Origin: an uncultured Bacteroidota bacterium
Lineage (GTDB): Bacteria > Bacteroidota > Bacteroidia > Flavobacteriales > Flavobacteriaceae
Assembly (NCBI GenBank): GCA_903819815.1
Contig: CAIJFC010000192.1
Span: 1-15,471 of the forward strand
DNA: 15,471 nucleotides
Reading direction: 5' to 3'
In this document: one piece after another, positions 1 through 8,429 of the stretch
How positions within the stretch are numbered: the first letter of the stretch is position 1
Layout of the letters: each line of letters starts with the position of its first letter
Notes under the pieces: model-generated
Told to the model about the DNA's origin: nothing
The model's database searches: none
The model's input: only the letters and a program-made list of their open reading frames with translations
Position numbers and translations under genes: made by a program

Positions 1-1093
1 ATGCATAACGCAAAACATCTTGCTGATTTGGAAAATCTTCTAAATATTCGTGCAACCAAACCGCCCAATTTTTTGAAGTCGATAATTTGTTTCCTTCCAA
101 ATTCAAGAATTCGTTTGCAGGAACATTATCGGGTAAAATATAACTTCCTTCGGCTTTTAACATCGCAGGGAAAATGATACAATGAAAAACAATATTGTCT
201 TTTCCAATGAAGTGAACCAGTTTAGTGTCTTCATTTTTCCAATACGGTTCCCAGTCTTTTCCTTCTCTCGCAGCCCATTCTTTAGTTGCAGAAATATATC
301 CAATTGGGGCATCAAACCACACGTATAATTTTTTTCCTTCCGCTCCTTCAACGGGAACGTCAATTCCCCAATCTAAATCTCGAGTAACTGCTCGAGGCTC
401 TAAACCGCCATCAATCCATGATTTTACTTGTCCGTAAACATTCGGCTTCCAATCGTTTTTATGACCAACCAAAATCCATTCTCTTAAAAAATCATCGTAT
501 CGATCCAATGGTAAAAACCAATGTTTTGTCGATTTCAAAACGGGAATTTCACCTGTAATTGTAGATTTTGGATTAATTAAATCCGTTGCATTTAGCGTTG
601 AGCCACATTTTTCACATTGGTCGCCATACGCTTCTTCATGTCCGCATTTTGGACAAGTTCCAGTCACAAATCGGTCGGCTAAAAATTGATTTGCTTTAGC
701 ATCATATAATTGTTCGGTTACTTGCTCGATAAAATCACCATTGTCATATAATTTTTTGAAAAATTCAGAAGCGGTATCGTGATGAATTTTGGATGACGTT
801 CTCGAATAATTATCAAAAGAAATCCCAAAATCTATAAACGATTGACGAATTATTCCGTCATATTTATCAATGATTTCCTGAGGCGTTACTCCTTCTTTTT
901 TGGCTTTCATTGAAATGGCAACACCGTGTTCGTCGCTTCCGCAAACAAACAAAACGTCTTTGTCTTGTAATCTTAAATATCGGGAATAAATATCTGAAGG
1001 TACGTAAACGCCCGCCAAATGTCCAATATGAATTGGGCCATTAGTATAAGGCAACGCTGCCGTTATGGTATATCTTTTAGGATTTTGCATCAT
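1..1093 (-). CDS. metG: Methionyl-tRNA synthetase, N-terminal part (cut by window edge)
   Basis: Cytoplasmic class I aminoacyl-tRNA synthetase that charges initiator and elongator tRNA with methionine using ATP. Only the first 364 codons are in the window; the C-terminal half lies beyond position 1. The HIGH signature is at residues 22-25, within PYTNGPIHIGH. Two CxxC pairs (C147/C150 and C160/C163) form the zinc knuckle in the connective region. The second ATP-binding signature reads KLSTS at residues 336-340 instead of KMSKS, followed by KNWAVW. Flavobacterial full-length proteins are, from memory, near 690 residues with a C-terminal tRNA-binding domain, so about half is missing. Two ATG codons are adjacent (1093 and 1090); I took the first, but either could be used. 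It is transcribed divergently from dgt behind a near-ideal promoter. The identification is secure. Confidence 0.98.
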   Translation of the reverse strand, partial: MMQNPKRYTITAALPYTNGPIHIGHLAGVYVPSDIYSRYLRLQDKDVLFVCGSDEHGVAISMKAKKEGVTPQEIIDKYDGIIRQSFIDFGISFDNYSRTSSKIHHDTASEFFKKLYDNGDFIEQVTEQLYDAKANQFLADRFVTGTCPKCGHEEAYGDQCEKCGSTLNATDLINPKSTITGEIPVLKSTKHWFLPLDRYDDFLREWILVGHKNDWKPNVYGQVKSWIDGGLEPRAVTRDLDWGIDVPVEGAEGKKLYVWFDAPIGYISATKEWAAREGKDWEPYWKNEDTKLVHFIGKDNIVFHCIIFPAMLKAEGSYILPDNVPANEFLNLEGNKLSTSKNWAVWLHEYLEDFPNQQDVLRYA

Positions 1094-1135
1094 AATTGTA
1101 ATTTTGAAATCCTCGAAACTAGTCAAGAATAGATG

Positions 1136-1165
1136 CAAAAATAAGATATTTTATGATAGGGACAA
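1136..1165 (-). promoter_or_regulatory. Bacteroidota-type promoter of metG
   Basis: Read on the minus strand, TTG (1163-1165) is followed after exactly 19 bases by TATTTTTG (1136-1143), a full match to the Bacteroidota -7 consensus TAnnTTTG. Transcription would start near 1130, giving a leader of about 37 bases before the first ATG at 1093. Confidence 0.75.
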
Positions 1166-1207
1166 GTAGCTAGATAATACCGAATTGCTTTTTTATTTTT
1201 TTATTAA

Positions 1208-1245
1208 TTGCAATTAAGGAACTTCGATCCTATTTTGTATATTCG
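1208..1245 (+). promoter_or_regulatory. Possible promoter region of dgt (ambiguous)
   Basis: Two imperfect candidates overlap here. TTG at 1208-1210 is followed after 20 bases by TATTTTG (1231-1237), which is one base short of TAnnTTTG. TATATTCG at 1238-1245 has one mismatch but no TTG at the right distance. Either would start transcription shortly upstream of the ATG at 1272. Confidence 0.3.
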
Positions 1246-1271
1246 TGAATTAAACCAAAGCTATCAAACAA

Positions 1272-2615
1272 ATGAAGTGGGAAGAATTATTATCACTAAA
1301 AAGACAGGGAGACACTTTTAAGCGCTTGCGCAAAGAACAAGACGACACCCGATTGGGATTTGAAGTCGATTATGACCGAATTATTTTTTCATCGGCATTT
1401 CGAAGTTTGCAAGATAAAACGCAAGTAATTCCAATGTCTAAAACCGATTTTGTTCACACAAGATTAACCCATAGCTTGGAAGTTTCGGTTGTAGGTAGAT
1501 CCATTGGAAGATTAGTTGGAAAGAAAATAATAGAAAAATATCCGTATTTAAATGAAATTCATGGTTATGAAATGAACGATTTTGGAGCAATTGTTGCGGC
1601 AGCATCTTTGGCTCACGACATTGGAAATCCTCCCTTTGGTCATTCAGGCGAAAAAGCAATTGGCGAATATTTTTCCATTGGAAATGGTCAAAAATACAAA
1701 GCCAAATTATCTGATAAAGAATGGCAAGACCTAATTGATTTTGAAGGAAATGCCAATGGATTTTCTGTTTTAACCAGCTCAAGACCGGGAAATGAAGGTG
1801 GTTTGCGAATTTCGTACGCTACGCTTGGAGCGTATATGAAATACCCCAAGGAGAGTTTGCCTAAAAAACCAACCCCAGCAATTGCTGATAAAAAATTTGG
1901 CTTTTTTCAACCGGATGTGGCATTTTTTAAAGAAGTAGCTTCAGAATTAGGGATGATTCCAAATAAATCGGGAAAAGACGTTGGTTTTGAAAGACACCCT
2001 TTGGCGTATTTAGTTGAAGCAGCAGATGACATTTGCTACACTATTATTGACTTTGAAGATGGAATAAACCTTGGTTTGGTTTCTGAAGATTATGCTTTGG
2101 AATATTTAATTAATTTGGTGAAAGACAGTATTGACACTAATAAATACAACACTTTAACTTCTAAAGAAGATCGAATTAGTTATTTACGTGCCATAGCAAT
2201 TGGTAGTTTAATAAATGATGCTGTAAATGTATTTATTGAAAATGAAGAAGCAATTTTAAATGGAAAATTCCCATATGCGCTCACCGATAAAAGTAAATAC
2301 AAAGCACAAATGGATGATATCATCAAATTGAGTGTGAAAAAAATCTATAGAAGTCGCGAAGTTATTGAAAAAGAATTGACCGGTTATCAGATAATTAACA
2401 CGCTTTTGGATAAATTTACTACTGCGTTCAATAATAATTATGACGGTAAAGCCTCTAATTTTGACAGTTTGGTTTTACAATTACTTCCAGAAAAATTCCG
2501 TGTTGAAAAAGACAATTTATACGACAGACTTCTACATATTTGTCATTTTATTTCTCTGCTAACGGATGGTAATGCCTATATATTATTTAATACCATAAAT
2601 GCGTCAAGAAGTTAA
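1272..2615 (+). CDS. dgt: dGTPase-family deoxynucleotide triphosphohydrolase
   Basis: HD-superfamily enzyme expected to split dNTPs, classically dGTP, into the deoxynucleoside and tripolyphosphate, so limiting the cytoplasmic dNTP pool. The 447-residue protein shows the family signatures in order: RSLQDKTQV around residues 44-52, RLTHSLEV with H67 at 64-71, and LAHDIGNPPFGHSGE at 113-127 with H115-D116 and H124. EGNANG is at 158-163, and HPLAYLVEAADDICY at 242-256 supplies the last metal-binding aspartate. The length is closer to the roughly 440-residue branch than to the 505-residue Escherichia coli Dgt, so strict dGTP preference is not assured; some relatives use several dNTPs or need dNTP activators. 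It starts at the only well-placed ATG. No clear terminator follows, so read-through into the next gene is possible. Confidence 0.95.
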   Translation: MKWEELLSLKRQGDTFKRLRKEQDDTRLGFEVDYDRIIFSSAFRSLQDKTQVIPMSKTDFVHTRLTHSLEVSVVGRSIGRLVGKKIIEKYPYLNEIHGYEMNDFGAIVAAASLAHDIGNPPFGHSGEKAIGEYFSIGNGQKYKAKLSDKEWQDLIDFEGNANGFSVLTSSRPGNEGGLRISYATLGAYMKYPKESLPKKPTPAIADKKFGFFQPDVAFFKEVASELGMIPNKSGKDVGFERHPLAYLVEAADDICYTIIDFEDGINLGLVSEDYALEYLINLVKDSIDTNKYNTLTSKEDRISYLRAIAIGSLINDAVNVFIENEEAILNGKFPYALTDKSKYKAQMDDIIKLSVKKIYRSREVIEKELTGYQIINTLLDKFTTAFNNNYDGKASNFDSLVLQLLPEKFRVEKDNLYDRLLHICHFISLLTDGNAYILFNTINASRS

Positions 2616-2641
2616 ATTTAAACCGATTACAATGAAATTAT

Positions 2642-2671
2642 TTGCAATAACAAATGATATTATTATATTTA
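2642..2671 (+). promoter_or_regulatory. Promoter of the type IX-secreted Asp-box protein
   Basis: TTG at 2642-2644 is followed after 19 bases by TATATTTA (2664-2671), which matches TAnnTTTG except for the last base. The predicted start near 2677 leaves a leader of about 22 bases, so this gene probably has its own promoter although it follows dgt closely. Confidence 0.55.
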
Positions 2672-2698
2672 CAATCTTAAAAATTTCAAATTCATATT

Positions 2699-5600
2699 AT
2701 GAAAAACAAACTACTTATTTCGATTTTATCAATTTTCTTTATTGTGTCAGGGTTTTCTCAGACAGAAAAAGAATCTAAAGCATTATCAGCCACAATTGAA
2801 AAAAACAAAAAAGCTAAACCAAGTAAAAAAACACTTGAGTTAAGAAAAAAACTGGCTTATTACCAAAGTCATAGCCCATTTTCAAAAAATGCCTACCTAT
2901 CTGTAGAAGAAGGTGGGAAAAATGGTGTTCCGCCAAATAAATATTTTGAAAGTGAGTGGGAATTAACTATGAACCCTGTTTTAGGACGACCAACTACTGA
3001 AAATTTAGAGGTAATTAGAAAACAATTATTAGAAGAAAGACAACGTATTCTTGCTACTGGTAGAGTTCCTGGTGACGCGGTAGATAATGCATGGGTGGAA
3101 AGAGGGCCAACAAATGTAGGTGGAAGAACAAGAGCAATTATGTTTGATCCTAACGATGCTACTCGTGAAACTGTTTTTGCAGGAGGAGTAAGTGGTGGTT
3201 TATGGAAAAATACATCCATTTCAATTTCTGGATCTACATGGACTAGAGTTAATATTTCAGACAACTTAAATGTTTCTTGCCTTGCTTATGACCCAAATAA
3301 TACCAATATTTTTTATGTTGGAACCGGAGAGTCTTGGACTGGTGGAGACGCTGGTGGAGATGGTGTTTGGAAATCTATAAACGGTGGCGCAACTTGGACT
3401 AAGGTTTTTGGAGGTATTTCTGGAGCTACCATTTTTACAACTGCTTCAAATTTAACAGTAAATAGCCCGTCAGGAGTTGCAGGTGTATATCCTTGTATTC
3501 CTAATACTTCTTTTGGAGCGGCAATTACAACTCCAATTACAGGAAATATTGTACTAGTAAATGATGGGGTTTCTGCTCCAACTTCTCTTGGATGTAGCGC
3601 TCTAACAAATGGAGCTGCCTTAAGTGGCAAAATAGCATTAATAAGAAGAGGTAGCTGTACGTTTGCCGTTAAGGTAAAAATGGCTCAAGACGCAGGTGCA
3701 ATAGCGGTTATTATGATGAATAATATTTCTGGGCCACCAATTTCTATGGGAGGAACTGATACTACAATTACTATTCCTTCAATTATGGTTTCTATGACTG
3801 ATGGAAATCTTATTGAAGCAGCATTGGCAAGTGGAGCAGTTAATGTTACTTTGAACCCAAGTGTTCCGGGGGCTGTTTCAGGGAATATTGTTCCAGGAGC
3901 GCAACACATCAATAAAATTGCTATTAGAAATAACGCAGGGGTTTCTGAAGTATTTGTTGCTGTTGCAGATTCTTACTATGGTGATGCCAATGCTACAACC
4001 TACATGGGAGCTAACAATTATGGTGTTTACAAAACGAATAATGGGGGTACTTCTTGGACTTTGTTAAACCTTCCTCTCACTACAGCGGGCAACAAACATT
4101 GCCCTAACGATATAGAAATTGGTGCCGATAATAAAATTTGGGTAGCTACGAAAACTAGTTTTTCTCGTGGCGATGGCGGTGGAAAAGTATTTTGTTCCGC
4201 TGACGGTGGGGCAACATTCACTGATAAATATACCGTTACTGCAAATGGCGGTGGATCAAGAACAGAAATTGAAGCTTCGGCAACCAATCCTAACTTAATA
4301 TACGTATTAGCTCAATTAAAACAGGCTTCAGCAACACAGGGAATTGAAGTTCAAATAATTAAAACTACCGATGGATTTGCAACTACTACAACCCCTGCAT
4401 TGCCTACAGTAACTTTAAATCCGGATGCAAGAACAGACACTTATGGATTTACGGGCGCTCAAGCTTGGTATGATTTAGTAATTGAAGCGGATCCTAGTAA
4501 CGATCAAATAGTATGTGTTGGAGGAATTGATTTGTTTCGATCGGCAGATGGTGCTGCAACGTGGAATCAAATTTCAACATGGAATTCAGGCTCTTCAGTT
4601 CACTCTGACCACCATGCAATTACCTTCAAACCCGGTAATTCCAATACTGTGGTTTTTGGAACTGATGGAGGCGTTTATTATTGCGGAGATTTACCTACAG
4701 CTACAGCAAATTCTGGAATTACATCAAGAAATTCTGGTTTTAATGTAACTCAATTTTATGCTGTTGGTGTAGCGCCAACCTCAACCGTTAGCGGTTTAAC
4801 AAATGATCATTTTGTAGCTGGTGCTCAAGATAATGGTACTCAATATTTCTCTGCGGTAACCGGAACTACTAATAGCAGTAGTAGAGTTCAAGGAGGAGAC
4901 GGGGGGATCAGTTTATTTGACCAAGGTTTCGATAAGTATATGATTACAAATTATGTTTGGAATCAAAGCATCTATTCTAGAACAACAACAGGTGGTTCAA
5001 AATTATTAAACAGTGAATCTACTGAAAATGGGGCCTTTATTGCTCAAATGGCATTGGATTCAAGTAGAGATATTTTGTATGCAGATTATGGAAATTCAAC
5101 TGCCGCTACGTACGGAATCAGACGTTATACGAACACTAATCCTGCTAACGCAACTGCTTCTGTTAAATCTACGATCACAAATGCTTTAATTACAACTTTT
5201 GTAACCGCTTTAACTGTTTCTAAATATACTACAAATGCTACTGTTTTATTAGCAGGTTTAAAAAATGGCAAACTGATACGATCTGCAAATGCAAACACTA
5301 CTACTGTTGCTAATGTAACATGGACAGATATTACAGGGCCTGAATTTATAGGAAGTATTTCTGATGTAGAATTAGGAGCATCCAATAATGATATTTTCGT
5401 GACTTTCCATAACTACAATGTGGTTAATATATGGTACAGTTCTGACGGAGGAGCTTCTTGGGAAAACAAAGAAGGAAATCTTCCTGACATGCCGGTGAAG
5501 TGTATTTTACAAAACCCATTAAAACTTAATGAAGTAATAATTGGAACCGACCTTGGAGTTTGGTTTACTTCAACTTTCGATACCGCTTCTCCTGTATGGT

Positions 5601-5989
5601 TCCAATCTTTCAATGGAATGAGCAATGTGAAAGTTACTGATTTGGATTTAAGAAATGATTATGCTGTATATGCTTCAACCTATGGAAGAGGTGTTTTCTC
5701 TGGATTGTTTACCAATGGAACATTGGCAAATGAAGATTTCTCCAACAATAAAGGAGTTTCAATTTCTCCAAATCCATCAAATGGGGTGTTTAACATCAGC
5801 ATAAATCAATACTCAGGAAATGTAAATATTCAAGTAGTTGATTTAAATGGTAGAATAGTTTACTCTGCTAAAAACGAAATGTTTAATTCAGAAAAAGCAA
5901 TTGATTTAAAATCGGTAGAATCTGGAATTTATGTGCTACGAATTTCTGGAGGTGACTTAAATTATTCTCAAAAAATTATTAAAAACTAG
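2699..5989 (+). CDS. Secreted Asp-box repeat protein with inserted PA domain and type IX secretion tail
   Basis: A 1096-residue exported protein of unknown substrate. Residues 1-20 form a Sec signal peptide ending near FSQ. A lysine-rich, probably helical stretch follows to about 125. Five Asp-box repeats (S/T-x-D/N-G-x-x-W/F) lie at 226-233, 446-453, 500-507, 615-622 and 914-921; this repeat marks sialidase- or sortilin-like beta-propellers. Between the first and second boxes, about residues 255-385, sits a protease-associated (PA) domain, recognisable from GNIVLVNDG, LSGKIALIRRGSCTFAVKV and AQDAGAIAVI. Residues 1019-1096 are a type A type IX secretion sorting domain, with SISPNPSNG, VVDLNGRIVYS, SGIYVLRI and a final KIIKN. 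It should cross the outer membrane through the type IX system and be released or surface-attached. I see no protease triad or zinc motif, so a binding or scaffold role is as likely as an enzymatic one. It converges on dxs. Confidence 0.92.
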   Translation: MKNKLLISILSIFFIVSGFSQTEKESKALSATIEKNKKAKPSKKTLELRKKLAYYQSHSPFSKNAYLSVEEGGKNGVPPNKYFESEWELTMNPVLGRPTTENLEVIRKQLLEERQRILATGRVPGDAVDNAWVERGPTNVGGRTRAIMFDPNDATRETVFAGGVSGGLWKNTSISISGSTWTRVNISDNLNVSCLAYDPNNTNIFYVGTGESWTGGDAGGDGVWKSINGGATWTKVFGGISGATIFTTASNLTVNSPSGVAGVYPCIPNTSFGAAITTPITGNIVLVNDGVSAPTSLGCSALTNGAALSGKIALIRRGSCTFAVKVKMAQDAGAIAVIMMNNISGPPISMGGTDTTITIPSIMVSMTDGNLIEAALASGAVNVTLNPSVPGAVSGNIVPGAQHINKIAIRNNAGVSEVFVAVADSYYGDANATTYMGANNYGVYKTNNGGTSWTLLNLPLTTAGNKHCPNDIEIGADNKIWVATKTSFSRGDGGGKVFCSADGGATFTDKYTVTANGGGSRTEIEASATNPNLIYVLAQLKQASATQGIEVQIIKTTDGFATTTTPALPTVTLNPDARTDTYGFTGAQAWYDLVIEADPSNDQIVCVGGIDLFRSADGAATWNQISTWNSGSSVHSDHHAITFKPGNSNTVVFGTDGGVYYCGDLPTATANSGITSRNSGFNVTQFYAVGVAPTSTVSGLTNDHFVAGAQDNGTQYFSAVTGTTNSSSRVQGGDGGISLFDQGFDKYMITNYVWNQSIYSRTTTGGSKLLNSESTENGAFIAQMALDSSRDILYADYGNSTAATYGIRRYTNTNPANATASVKSTITNALITTFVTALTVSKYTTNATVLLAGLKNGKLIRSANANTTTVANVTWTDITGPEFIGSISDVELGASNNDIFVTFHNYNVVNIWYSSDGGASWENKEGNLPDMPVKCILQNPLKLNEVIIGTDLGVWFTSTFDTASPVWFQSFNGMSNVKVTDLDLRNDYAVYASTYGRGVFSGLFTNGTLANEDFSNNKGVSISPNPSNGVFNISINQYSGNVNIQVVDLNGRIVYSAKNEMFNSEKAIDLKSVESGIYVLRISGGDLNYSQKIIKN

Positions 5990-6006
5990 TTTTAAAATAA
6001 TTTTAT

Positions 6007-6040
6007 AAAAAATCCACTCATGAAAATGGTTGGATTTTTT
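6007..6040. terminator. Bidirectional terminator between the Asp-box protein gene and dxs
   Basis: AAAAAATCCA (6007-6016) pairs with TGGATTTTTT (6031-6040). The inner bases add CAT/ATG around a GAAA tetraloop (6022-6025), with one mismatch and one wobble pair between the two helices. The A run on the left and T run on the right let it act on either strand. It fills the 51-base gap between the two convergent stop codons. Confidence 0.85.
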
Positions 6041-7804
6041 TTATGCTAAAATTGAAATTATACTTTCCACATCTATTTTACAATAGTGATGTAATTCTTC
6101 TACCGTTCCCTGTTCAATGAATTCATCTGGAATTCCAAGATTTAGAACTGGGATTGAATAATTTTTTTGTGAGGCAAATTCTAAAATAGCACTTCCAAAA
6201 CCCCCTTTGATTACGCCATCTTCAATGGTAATTATTTTTTCAAATTTATTAAAAATAGTATGCAGCGCATTTTCGTCTAAAGGTTTTACAAATGCAAAAT
6301 CATAGTGTGCAATAGTTTCAGGGTTATTCATTTTGGCTAATGCCAATGTAACTGAGTTTCCTATTGTACCATTGGATAAAACAGCGGTTGTAGTTCCTTC
6401 TTTTAGAGAATTTGCTTCCCCAATTTCAATTTTTTCGTAGGGCTTTTGCCAATCTACAATTTCCCCACGACCTCTAGGATAGCGAATTGCAATTGGATTG
6501 TTTAATCCCAATTGGGCGGTATATAAAATATTTCGAAGCGCTATTTCATTCATTGGTGCATATACAATCATATTTGGAATACAACGCAAATACGCCAAAT
6601 CAAAAACCCCGTGGTGCGTTGCGCCATCTTCGCCAACCAATCCTGATCTGTCTAGACAGAAAATAACGGGAAGATTTTGCAAAGCCACATCGTGAATCAA
6701 TTGGTCGTACGCTCGTTGCAAAAAGGTAGAATAAATATTACAAAAAACTACCATTCCTTGTGTTGCCATTCCTGCCGCTAAAGTTACCGCGTGCTGTTCC
6801 GCAATTCCAACGTCGAAGGCACGTTTTGGAAACGCATCCATCATGAATTTTAAGGAACTTCCTGAAGGCATGGCAGGGGTAATTCCGATTATTTTTTCAT
6901 TGGCTTTCGCCAAATCCAATACCGTTAATCCAAAAACATCTTGGTATTTTGGAGGTAAATGTTGCTCCGATTTTGCAATAATATCTCCCGTGATTTTATC
7001 AAATTTTCCGGGAGCGTGGTATTGCACTTGGTTGTCTTCAGCTTGTTGCAATCCCTTCCCTTTTGTGGTAATAATATGAAGGAATTTAGGTCCTTTTGTT
7101 TTTTGTAATCTTTTTAATTCTTTGAGAACCTCAAAAATATCGTGCCCATCAATTGGGCCTGAATAATCGAAATTTAGGGATTTAATCATGTTGTTGCCCC
7201 TTGGATTTTTTCCTTCTTTTACGGCAGTTAAATAGTTTTTTAGAGCGCCAACACTTGGATCAATTCCAATAGCATTATCGTTTAGAATTACCAATAAATT
7301 AGCATCGGTAACTCCGGCGTGATTCAATCCTTCAAACGCCATTCCGGAAGCTATTGAAGCATCACCAATAACAGCAATATGTTGTTTGTTGAAATCTCCT
7401 TTTAAATTCGAGGCAATTGCCATTCCTAAAGCGGCAGATATTGAAGTGGAAGAATGACCTACGCCAAAAGTATCGAAATTGCTTTCGCTTCGTTTTGGAA
7501 AACCTGAAATTCCGTTCAGTTGTCGGTTGGTATGAAAATTCTCTCGTCTTCCCGTGAGGATTTTATGTCCGTAGGCTTGGTGACCCACATCCCAAACCAA
7601 TAAATCATTGGGAGTATCAAAGATATAATGCAAGGCAATCGTTAGTTCTACAACGCCCAAACTAGCTCCCAAATGCCCTTCTTTTACGGCTACAATATCA
7701 ATAATAAAATCACGTAACTCTTGCGCTAATTGAGGAAGTTGCCCTTCGTCAAGAAGTCGTAAATCGGATGGAGAATTGATATTTGAAAGTAAATTATTCG
7801 ACAT
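6041..7804 (-). CDS. dxs: 1-deoxy-D-xylulose-5-phosphate synthase
   Basis: Thiamine-diphosphate enzyme that condenses pyruvate with glyceraldehyde 3-phosphate to DXP, the entry step of the MEP isoprenoid pathway and a precursor source for thiamine and pyridoxal phosphate. The 587 residues are slightly shorter than the roughly 620 of Escherichia coli DXS. Visible signatures are KEGHLGASLG (41-50, H44), WDVGHQAYGHKILTGR (71-86, H75 and H80), the cofactor motif starting GDA at 147 and ending LNDN at 174-177, and VGIAEQHAV with catalytic E336. DRSGLVGEDGATHHG follows at 385-399. The cofactor motif has GDA where most relatives have GDG, with the surrounding residues well kept. The N-terminal sequence, reading INSPSDLR then LPQLAQELRDFI, agrees with the family and supports the ATG at 7804. 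It is transcribed divergently from tadA. Confidence 0.98.
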   Translation of the reverse strand: MSNNLLSNINSPSDLRLLDEGQLPQLAQELRDFIIDIVAVKEGHLGASLGVVELTIALHYIFDTPNDLLVWDVGHQAYGHKILTGRRENFHTNRQLNGISGFPKRSESNFDTFGVGHSSTSISAALGMAIASNLKGDFNKQHIAVIGDASIASGMAFEGLNHAGVTDANLLVILNDNAIGIDPSVGALKNYLTAVKEGKNPRGNNMIKSLNFDYSGPIDGHDIFEVLKELKRLQKTKGPKFLHIITTKGKGLQQAEDNQVQYHAPGKFDKITGDIIAKSEQHLPPKYQDVFGLTVLDLAKANEKIIGITPAMPSGSSLKFMMDAFPKRAFDVGIAEQHAVTLAAGMATQGMVVFCNIYSTFLQRAYDQLIHDVALQNLPVIFCLDRSGLVGEDGATHHGVFDLAYLRCIPNMIVYAPMNEIALRNILYTAQLGLNNPIAIRYPRGRGEIVDWQKPYEKIEIGEANSLKEGTTTAVLSNGTIGNSVTLALAKMNNPETIAHYDFAFVKPLDENALHTIFNKFEKIITIEDGVIKGGFGSAILEFASQKNYSIPVLNLGIPDEFIEQGTVEELHHYCKIDVESIISILA

Positions 7805-7808
7805 TATG

Positions 7809-7840
7809 CAAATGTACGATTTGAAATTGTATTTTTACAA
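7809..7840 (-). promoter_or_regulatory. Promoter of dxs, almost touching the start codon
   Basis: On the minus strand TTG (7838-7840) is followed after 21 bases by TACATTTG (7809-7816), a full -7 consensus match. The ATG begins at 7804, only four bases beyond the -7 element, so the transcript would start at or just around the start codon. Confidence 0.65.
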
Positions 7841-7855
7841 TCGATAAAAAGTTGT

Positions 7856-7873
7856 TTCACAAAGATTCACAAA
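7856..7873. repeat. Short direct repeat TTCACAAA between dxs and tadA
   Basis: TTCACAAA occurs at 7856-7863 and again at 7866-7873, a 10-base period that puts both copies on the same DNA face. It lies just upstream of the dxs promoter and about 35 bases before the tadA ATG, where an operator could sit. No binding protein is identified, and chance in AT-rich DNA is possible. Confidence 0.3.
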
Positions 7874-7906
7874 AAGTTAATAGCTTGTGATTTAGTGCCC
7901 TCAATT

Positions 7907-8350
7907 ATGGAAAATCCTTTCAGTGACGAATATTTTATGAAAAAAGCTTTGCAAGAAGCAGAATTGGCTTTTGAAAAAGGCGAAATTCCTGTGGGCGCTT
8001 TGATTGTAGTTGATAATAAAATCATTGCGAGAACTCATAATCTCACAGAACTCCTTAATGATGTTACTGCTCATGCTGAGATGCAAGCCATTACTTCGGC
8101 GGCAAATTTCCTTGGCGGAAAATACTTAACGGGTTGCACCTTATATGTTACTTTAGAACCTTGCCAAATGTGTGCTGGCGCTTTGTATTGGAGTCAGATT
8201 TCAAAAGTTGTATTTGGCGCAAGCGATGAAAACCGAGGTTTTGAGAAAATGGGAACGCAATTGCATCCTAAAACGAATGTTGTTCGTGGCGTTTTGGCGG
8301 AGGAAGCTTCGGAATTGATGAAGCGATTTTTTGCTAATAAAAGAAAATAA
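7907..8350 (+). CDS. tadA: tRNA-specific adenosine deaminase (A34 to inosine)
   Basis: Zinc-dependent cytidine/deoxycytidylate deaminase-fold enzyme expected to convert adenosine 34 of tRNA-Arg(ACG) to inosine so that the tRNA can read several arginine codons. The 147-residue protein has the catalytic HAE at 56-58 (proton-shuttle E58) and PCQMC at 85-89, whose two cysteines complete the zinc site. GEIPVGALIV (25-34) and the TLEPCQMCAGAL region are typical of TadA rather than of guanine or cytosine deaminases. A GTG at 7895 in the same frame would add four residues, but the ATG at 7907 gives the expected N-terminus (MENPFSDEYFM), so I prefer it. No clear terminator separates it from the SIMPL gene 79 bases downstream. 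Confidence 0.96.
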   Translation: MENPFSDEYFMKKALQEAELAFEKGEIPVGALIVVDNKIIARTHNLTELLNDVTAHAEMQAITSAANFLGGKYLTGCTLYVTLEPCQMCAGALYWSQISKVVFGASDENRGFEKMGTQLHPKTNVVRGVLAEEASELMKRFFANKRK

Positions 8351-8356
8351 TGTATT

Positions 8357-8388
8357 TTTAAATAAACACAATTATTATCCTACTTTTA
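8357..8388 (+). promoter_or_regulatory. Possible promoter of the SIMPL-domain gene
   Basis: TACTTTTA at 8381-8388 matches TAnnTTTG except for its last base. At the expected upstream distance there is only TTT (8357-8359), not TTG. The predicted leader would be about 35 bases. Read-through from tadA is the alternative. Confidence 0.35.
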
Positions 8389-8429
8389 CGTATATACTAA
8401 AGGACATTATTCAACTTAATTTAAAAGAA

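Noticed and set aside
157..437. Small open frames on both strands in the first 440 bases
   Set aside because: They lie inside the metG coding frame, which is open to the window edge and matches methionyl-tRNA synthetase throughout.
2893..5625. Many open frames on the minus strand and in other frames within the Asp-box gene
   Set aside because: They overlap a long, clearly coding frame with recognisable domains and show no family features themselves.
7895..7906. GTG start adding four residues to TadA
   Set aside because: The ATG at 7907 gives the usual family N-terminus.
8331..8429. Upstream extension of the SIMPL protein from a TTG start
   Set aside because: It overlaps the end of tadA, adds 33 residues unlike the family, and an ATG at 8430 directly precedes the membrane anchor.
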